Source: an uncultured Lachnospiraceae bacterium
Lineage (GTDB): Bacteria; Bacillota_A; Clostridia; Lachnospirales; Lachnospiraceae
Length of the DNA stretch: 9,272 nucleotides
NCBI GenBank assembly: GCA_947175285.1
Contig: CAMWMM010000168.1
Location: forward strand, 1 to 9,272
Direction of reading: 5' to 3'
Position 1 is the first letter of the stretch, and every line of letters begins with the position of its first letter. The notes beneath the pieces are model-generated. The model did no database searches and was not told the DNA's origin. It saw only the letters and a list, made by a program, of their open reading frames with translations. This document shows, piece after piece, positions 6,316 to 9,272 of this stretch. The position numbers and the translations under genes are program-made.

Positions 6316-6402
6316 CAGGCTTAACCTCTCCTTAATTTTTTAATGCTTTTTATCAGAAAAATACTATGTTATAACAGTATATTCCATCAAAAAACTTTCA
6401 TA

Positions 6403-6498
6403 CTAATACTGTACTGACGCACCTGTATTATCGTTTACTCTGATCCTGCGGTTGATGGTGTCCTCGACCATGGAGACATTTCCATCCTCATGGTCAAA
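6403..6498 (-). pseudogene. Rhs-like remnant following the ankyrin gene
   Basis: Directly after the ankyrin stop, in another frame, the minus strand reads KLKFDHEDGNVSMVEDTINR and then RIRVNDNTGASVQ, ending at TAG (6403-6405). The phrasing (DGNV...RRIRV...TGASV) resembles the repeat style of Rhs proteins, though it is not a canonical YD motif. It may be the point where an Rhs gene was joined behind the immunity gene. The following 6316-6402 holds only the ribosome binding site of the next gene. Confidence 0.4.
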
Positions 6499-6500
6499 CT

Positions 6501-6916
6501 TCAATTTCTACAAATCAAATCTATGACTTGGGGAATATTGGTATCAGAAGCTAATTTTTTTAAAGTTATCCCATTTACCGTTTCATTTGGATCTGCACCT
6601 GCATCCAATAAAAGCTTTATTACTTCTACACTGCGTTCGATTGGATAATTTTTTACTCTCGATATAGCCATTCGTAATGGTGTAATTCCATTTCTTGTTT
6701 TTAAATCTACTTTAGCCCCTTTGTCCAATAATCCTTAACAATATCTGGCTGTTCCCTTTGTGCAGCAAAATGCAAATAAGTATATCCCCCCTTGTCTGGC
6801 AGATTATAGTCAATATCCGCATTCTTAATCATCTTAATTGCCTGTTCTGTTTGCTCCCCACTTATATAATGAGTTAATATTGTTCTCCCATATGCATCCC
6901 TTTTTAATTCTTTCAT
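6501..6916 (-). pseudogene. Ankyrin-repeat immunity-type gene with a one-base frameshift
   Basis: Frame 1 starts at ATG 6916 (GGGGAGG 11 bases upstream): MKELKRDAYGRTILTHYISG, then GGYTYLHFAAQREQPDIVK. It then leaves the ankyrin reading and stops at 6707. The repeat continues in another frame (6728-6501): LLDKGAKVDLKTRNGITPLR, VEVIKLLLDAGADPNETVNG, then a final helix to ICRN. Loss of one base at about 6731-6736 (between GTTAAG and TTATTGGAC) explains it; restored, it would be about 138 aa with roughly three to four ankyrin repeats, including the G-TPL and LLL-GADPN hallmarks. Ankyrin proteins occur as immunity partners of Rhs-type toxins, which fits the toxin-tail remnant directly before it. 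A sequencing error could mimic the lesion. Confidence 0.85.
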
Positions 6917-6924
6917 GGATTTGA

Positions 6925-7008
6925 TTACCTCCCCAGAATTTCACTGACTAAATTGTCATGCCGTCTCTGTTGCTCTACGATCTCTTTCGTATAGGATTTG
7001 CTGGTTAC
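6925..7008 (-). pseudogene. Toxin-tail-like remnant, copy 2 (upstream of ankyrin gene)
   Basis: Twenty-seven codons (VTSKSYTKEIVEQQRRHDNL, then VSEILGR) end at TAA 6925-6927, eight bases before the ankyrin ATG. They align with copy 1 at 2928-3008. The frame is closed on its 5' side by a stop inside the palindrome at 7009-7045, so the body of the protein is gone. By position it may be the C-terminal end of a toxin once encoded upstream of the ankyrin gene; the family is unknown. Confidence 0.5.
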
Positions 7009-7045
7009 TTATACTCACGGTAAATGAAATTTGCCGTGAGTATAA
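7009..7045 (+). repeat. 37-bp palindromic element, copy 2
   Basis: The arms TTATACTCACGGTAAAT (7009-7025) and ATTTGCCGTGAGTATAA (7029-7045) pair over 17 bp around a GAA loop. The only imperfect pair is T opposite G. It is the same element as 886-918 in opposite orientation, with two extra flanking pairs. It marks the border between the 7104 fragment and the toxin-tail remnant, and it supplies the stop codon closing the remnant's frame. No T-run follows on the minus strand. Confidence 0.85.
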
Positions 7046-7103
7046 CCTTTTTGTATCCAATTACACTACTGTCCTTCCCTTCTGCAACGATGTCAATATA
7101 CAG

Positions 7104-7358
7104 CTATACCTTTAGCCCAAACATTCTGAATGTAATTCTTTCCGCCTCCGCAATTTCATTTTGTAATTTGTTTTCCCAATTTTCGGATTTATTTTCCAAA
7201 ATTTTTAATAATTTATCGATATAATCTGCTTTTGTACTAAAAAGCCAGATATCATTAGACTTGTATTCCTCTGCTTTTTCAAAATAAAAATCTCTTATTG
7301 CCTTCAACTTTTTATATCCCTCAGTATAATTACCTTTTATCAAAAAAGCGCCGACCAA
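7104..7358 (-). CDS. Unidentified helical protein or fragment
   Basis: The frame is open from 7409 to the TAG at 7104-7106; the only usual start codon is TTG 7358, with no clear Shine-Dalgarno, so it is probably a fragment lacking its start. The sequence is strongly helical and charged (LIKGNYTEGYKKLKAIRDFY, NDIWLFSTKADYIDKLLKIL, ENKLQNEIAEAERITFRMFG) and soluble. Past the TAG the same frame continues for 32 protein-like codons (YIDIVAEGKDSSVIGYKKVI...) into the palindrome, ending at TAA 7005-7007, which may mean that the TAG is a nonsense mutation. The region upstream overlaps the end of the SUKH gene by about 11 bases. I do not recognise the family; an immunity-gene remnant is the likely context. 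Confidence 0.45.
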   Translation of the reverse strand: MVGAFLIKGNYTEGYKKLKAIRDFYFEKAEEYKSNDIWLFSTKADYIDKLLKILENKSENWENKLQNEIAEAERITFRMFGLKV

Positions 7359-7398
7359 AGTGAACTCAACTGCATTGATATCAAAAATGGACGGAGCA

Positions 7399-7917
7399 CT
7401 ACATCTCTTCTATAAAATAGTCTGGCTCATTCACAATTTTCTCCACAAATTCCTCCAGGGACGAAGCAATTTTTGTATCAATAGAATAATAGACTGCGTT
7501 CTTACCTTGATCTTCATCTAATGAAATAAATAAAAATGATAGTTCGCTGAAATCAACAAACGCCAGGAGATGATTATTTATGAGATATTCTCTAGCAAGT
7601 TCTCTTCTTGAAGAATAGAGACAGTCAATATCCTCTTCTTTATCATAAATTCCCAATATAGATTGAGTGTCCAAAAAAATATATTGCCCAATATATTCAT
7701 CTGGTGCACCTGCAAACAATTCCCCTGAACCAACATTTACAAAAAAAGTTTTCAACTCTAAAGGAATTTTTATGTTTAGCTTTTCCTCCATTCTTTTTAT
7801 ATCATTTTCCATTTCGCTATCGGCTTTTACAAAATAATGCGGTTTTTCTTCAGAAATGTTGTCTTCTGCCTCAGAAAGATTATTATAAATAAATTCTTTT
7901 AAATACTCATATGCCAT
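7399..7917 (-). CDS. Single-domain SUKH (SMI1/KNR4) immunity-type protein
   Basis: This is 172 aa from ATG 7917. That start is preferred over an upstream TTG (7944) because AAAGGGG lies 11 bases before it. The SMI1/KNR4 signature is ENDIKRMEEKLNIKIPLELK (about 37-56), then TFFVNVGSGELFAG. Further on come strand-like LLAFVDFSELSFLFISLD and AVYYSID, and the closing helix SSLEEFVEKIVNEPDYFI. The domain is complete and undamaged. SUKH proteins are cytoplasmic and bind specific toxins; the target here is unknown. It follows the DUF4303 gene by 32 bases, probably as one transcript. Confidence 0.85.
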   Translation of the reverse strand: MAYEYLKEFIYNNLSEAEDNISEEKPHYFVKADSEMENDIKRMEEKLNIKIPLELKTFFVNVGSGELFAGAPDEYIGQYIFLDTQSILGIYDKEEDIDCLYSSRRELAREYLINNHLLAFVDFSELSFLFISLDEDQGKNAVYYSIDTKIASSLEEFVEKIVNEPDYFIEEM

Positions 7918-7949
7918 AATATTAATATCCCCTTTCACTTTCAATCTCT

Positions 7950-8528
7950 CTAAATATCCTCTACTTCTGCAGCTTCTTCAAGCCATTCTTTTAAAGTTTC
8001 TCTTGAGTTTAATCTTAACGCTCGTTCTGTATTTGTATAATCTGGCGGCCTTACCTCTGCAAGAACCACCATGTTTTTCCTTCGTTCTCCACTCCCGAAA
8101 ATGCTTTCTTTATCCAAACTTGCCATAACTTCTTCCATAGAATTCATTCGTATATCATATTCCTTCATGAACCTATCACCAGTCAATCTTTCGCCATTTT
8201 CATCTATATCCCTGCTTGCAATCATTTTTTCCACTTCTGAAAAATATTGTTCCCCATATATACAATATGGGGAATCTGCAAAAGACCATTTGAGAAATTC
8301 CCTTGAAACCGTTGTTGAATATCCATATTTTTTTACATCTTCCTGTACCAATTTTTCTAATACTTCCTCTGACATTGCAGAAACTACAGGACATCCTTGA
8401 CCATTCATCAAAACTAAAGTACAATAATAAAAATGCTCATCTGGATGTTCTTTAAATAAATCCTTGAATGCTTTTCCGACAGCTTCTTTTAAAAGTGCCA
8501 CTAAAACCTTATCAATGTTTTTTTCCAT
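7950..8528 (-). CDS. DUF4303-family protein
   Basis: This intact 192-aa soluble protein matches my memory of DUF4303. An N-terminal helix (VLVALLKEAVGKAFKDLFKE) is followed by HPDEHFYYCTLVLMNGQGCP (28-47) with the family's 'H.dehfY.f.L....g' strand. Then come VVSAMSEEVLEKLVQ, a YGYSTT turn, LKWSFADSPYCIYGEQYF (79-96), and the C-terminal MVVLAEVRPPDY and RETLKEWLEEA. The 'W..aDw.y' pattern is present as WSFADSPY. The family has no firm biochemical role known to me but is common among polymorphic-toxin immunity genes and often adjacent to SUKH genes, as here. ATG 8528 has AAAGGAATG about ten bases upstream. Confidence 0.8.
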   Translation of the reverse strand: MEKNIDKVLVALLKEAVGKAFKDLFKEHPDEHFYYCTLVLMNGQGCPVVSAMSEEVLEKLVQEDVKKYGYSTTVSREFLKWSFADSPYCIYGEQYFSEVEKMIASRDIDENGERLTGDRFMKEYDIRMNSMEEVMASLDKESIFGSGERRKNMVVLAEVRPPDYTNTERALRLNSRETLKEWLEEAAEVEDI

Positions 8529-8591
8529 TTATAATCATTCCTTTCTCATCTGATACAGGTTTCCTAATTCACAGATATTGTAATTTCTATA

Positions 8592-8769
8592 TCACCAATG
8601 ATACCCTTCCTCCTCAAACAATCTGACCAATTCCTTGCTTACAGCAATCTTTTCAACCTTTCCTCTCTCATTCTTCTGTTCCATATTTTGTAAATGTTTT
8701 AATATCCATTTTGTGATATCTTTAAATCCTTAATCCAAATTTTAATTCTTTGACACGTTTATATCCATT
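8592..8769 (-). pseudogene. Two-frame remnant of an unidentified gene
   Basis: Just after the barstar stop the minus strand reads NGYKRVKELKFGLRI, ending at TAA (8722-8724). In another frame, open from 8729, it reads GFKDITKWILKHLQNMEQKN and then ERGKVEKIAVSKELVRLFEE, ending EGYHW and TGA (8592-8594). Both halves are protein-like and could be one C-terminus split by a frameshift near 8725-8730. An internal ATG at 8684 would give a 30-aa peptide but has no Shine-Dalgarno. I do not recognise the family; it may be the tail of a lost toxin or immunity protein. The stretch 8529-8591 holds only the DUF4303 ribosome binding site. Confidence 0.4.
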
Positions 8770-9269
8770 TAATTATATCGGATAACACAACAATTTTTAC
8801 TATTTTTGTCTAAAATACCTTTTAAAATAGCAGTATCTTGAGGCAGCTTTTTCTCGACCACACACCAATTGTGAAAAATGACTTTTTCAGGCAATATTAT
8901 ATCGTGAACCAGATCTTCAATTGCATTCCAGTTATTTCCGCAAAATTCAGGGTAATGCAGTTCATTTTTTATAGAACGAATAAGCTCTGACTTCGTGTTA
9001 AACATACTACAATCTATTTCAACTAACTTTCTCTTCTCATATTTACTCTTCAATATTTCAACAACCACATCCTCCTTGTTTGAATCAATCATACAGTCCA
9101 CGTATACATCATTAATCTTTTCATACAAAGACCTATAATTCTTTAATACATAATTATGCAATGTTGTATTCAAACTTATTTTTTGTTCCTTGCAGCTAAA
9201 GTTTGTTAATAATATATTAAGATATATATCTTCGTTCAAGAAATGTTGAAAATCATCGAGATACTCCAT
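8769..9269 (-). CDS. Barstar-domain immunity protein with an N-terminal extension
   Basis: This is 166 aa. Residues 81-166 are barstar-like: KLVEIDCSMFNTKSELIRSI, then KNELHYPEFCGNNWNAIEDL, VIFHNW, then a helix and CCVIRYN. In barstar the helix after 'PEYYGENLDALWDCL' plugs the barnase active site. Here the aligned stretch is NNWNAIEDLV, so Asp39 appears kept, Asp35 is Asn and Trp38 is Glu; the target may be a different ribonuclease. Residues 1-80 form an unrecognised extra region (FSCKEQKISLNTTLHNYVLK, VYVDCMIDSN) not present in classical barstar of about 90 aa. The ATG at 9269 lies three bases from the window edge, so the true start and promoter cannot be judged. Confidence 0.82.
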   Translation of the reverse strand: MEYLDDFQHFLNEDIYLNILLTNFSCKEQKISLNTTLHNYVLKNYRSLYEKINDVYVDCMIDSNKEDVVVEILKSKYEKRKLVEIDCSMFNTKSELIRSIKNELHYPEFCGNNWNAIEDLVHDIILPEKVIFHNWCVVEKKLPQDTAILKGILDKNSKNCCVIRYN

Positions 9270-9272
9270 AAA

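Noticed and set aside
886..7045. CRISPR-like repeats
   Set aside because: Only two palindrome copies exist, 6 kb apart and inverted, with no spacers and no cas genes.
5798..7106. Amber (TAG) codon reassignment, since two genes have in-frame TAG
   Set aside because: Other genes here are broken by TGA, TAA and frameshifts, and several intact genes end at TAG, so ordinary pseudogene decay explains the pattern better.
960..8400. Plus-strand open frames of 60-140 codons (for example 3811-4236, 8071-8400, 5624-5938)
   Set aside because: They lie opposite good minus-strand genes, lack ribosome binding sites and recognisable domains, and have the Phe/Ser/Leu-rich composition expected of antisense shadows in AT-rich DNA.
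8200..8424. Minus-strand 74-codon frame inside the DUF4303 gene
   Set aside because: It overlaps an intact, recognisable gene in another frame and has no supporting domain or ribosome binding site.

Overview
The window looks like a piece of accessory chromosome from a low-GC Firmicute, most likely a gut Clostridium/Lachnospiraceae-type bacterium. This is inferred from AT-rich DNA, strong AGGAGG-type ribosome binding sites and the style of the Rhs core fragment; the species cannot be read from the sequence. Every supportable gene lies on the minus strand, so transcription runs from about 9270 down to 1. It is a poly-immunity (orphan immunity) array: a row of small cytoplasmic immunity-type genes of the kinds that accompany polymorphic Rhs/CDI toxins. 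They are separated by broken pieces of Rhs core and toxin ends, and no intact toxin gene is present.

In transcription order: a barstar-domain protein with an extra N-terminal domain (8769-9269); a two-frame unidentified remnant (8592-8769); a DUF4303 protein (7950-8528); a single-domain SUKH (SMI1/KNR4) protein (7399-7917); an unidentified helical fragment (7104-7358) with a possible stop-interrupted extension; a palindrome (7009-7045); a toxin-tail remnant (6925-7008); an ankyrin-repeat gene broken by a one-base frameshift (6501-6916); an Rhs-like remnant (6403-6498); a SUKH-like short gene broken by a perfect 11-bp x3 tandem repeat (6045-6315); a DUF1963-like gene broken by an amber codon (5210-5920); and a leucine-rich-repeat plus Imm1-like gene with a nonsense codon and a frameshift (4159-5168).

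The order continues with Rhs YD-repeat debris (4059-4129); a 291-aa DUF3396-like protein (3145-4020) overlapped by a truncated 33-codon gene (3051-3152); a second toxin tail and the 5' third of a second ankyrin gene fused by short homology to the Rhs C-terminal core (2609-3008); a 404-aa tandem SUKH protein (1197-2411) translationally coupled to a small unknown protein (938-1210); a hairpin cluster (793-918) containing an inverted copy of the palindrome; a Syd-family protein (160-687); and the start of an unknown basic protein running off the left edge (1-170).

The likely shared role is neutralising toxins delivered by neighbouring or kin bacteria, each gene against a different effector. Intact members (barstar, DUF4303, three SUKH/Syd-type genes, DUF3396-like) alternate with at least four pseudogenes broken in different ways. 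Repeated ankyrin 5' ends, toxin tails and Rhs pieces suggest that the array grows and reshuffles by recombination through Rhs debris. No tRNA, rRNA, CRISPR array, transposase or riboswitch was seen.
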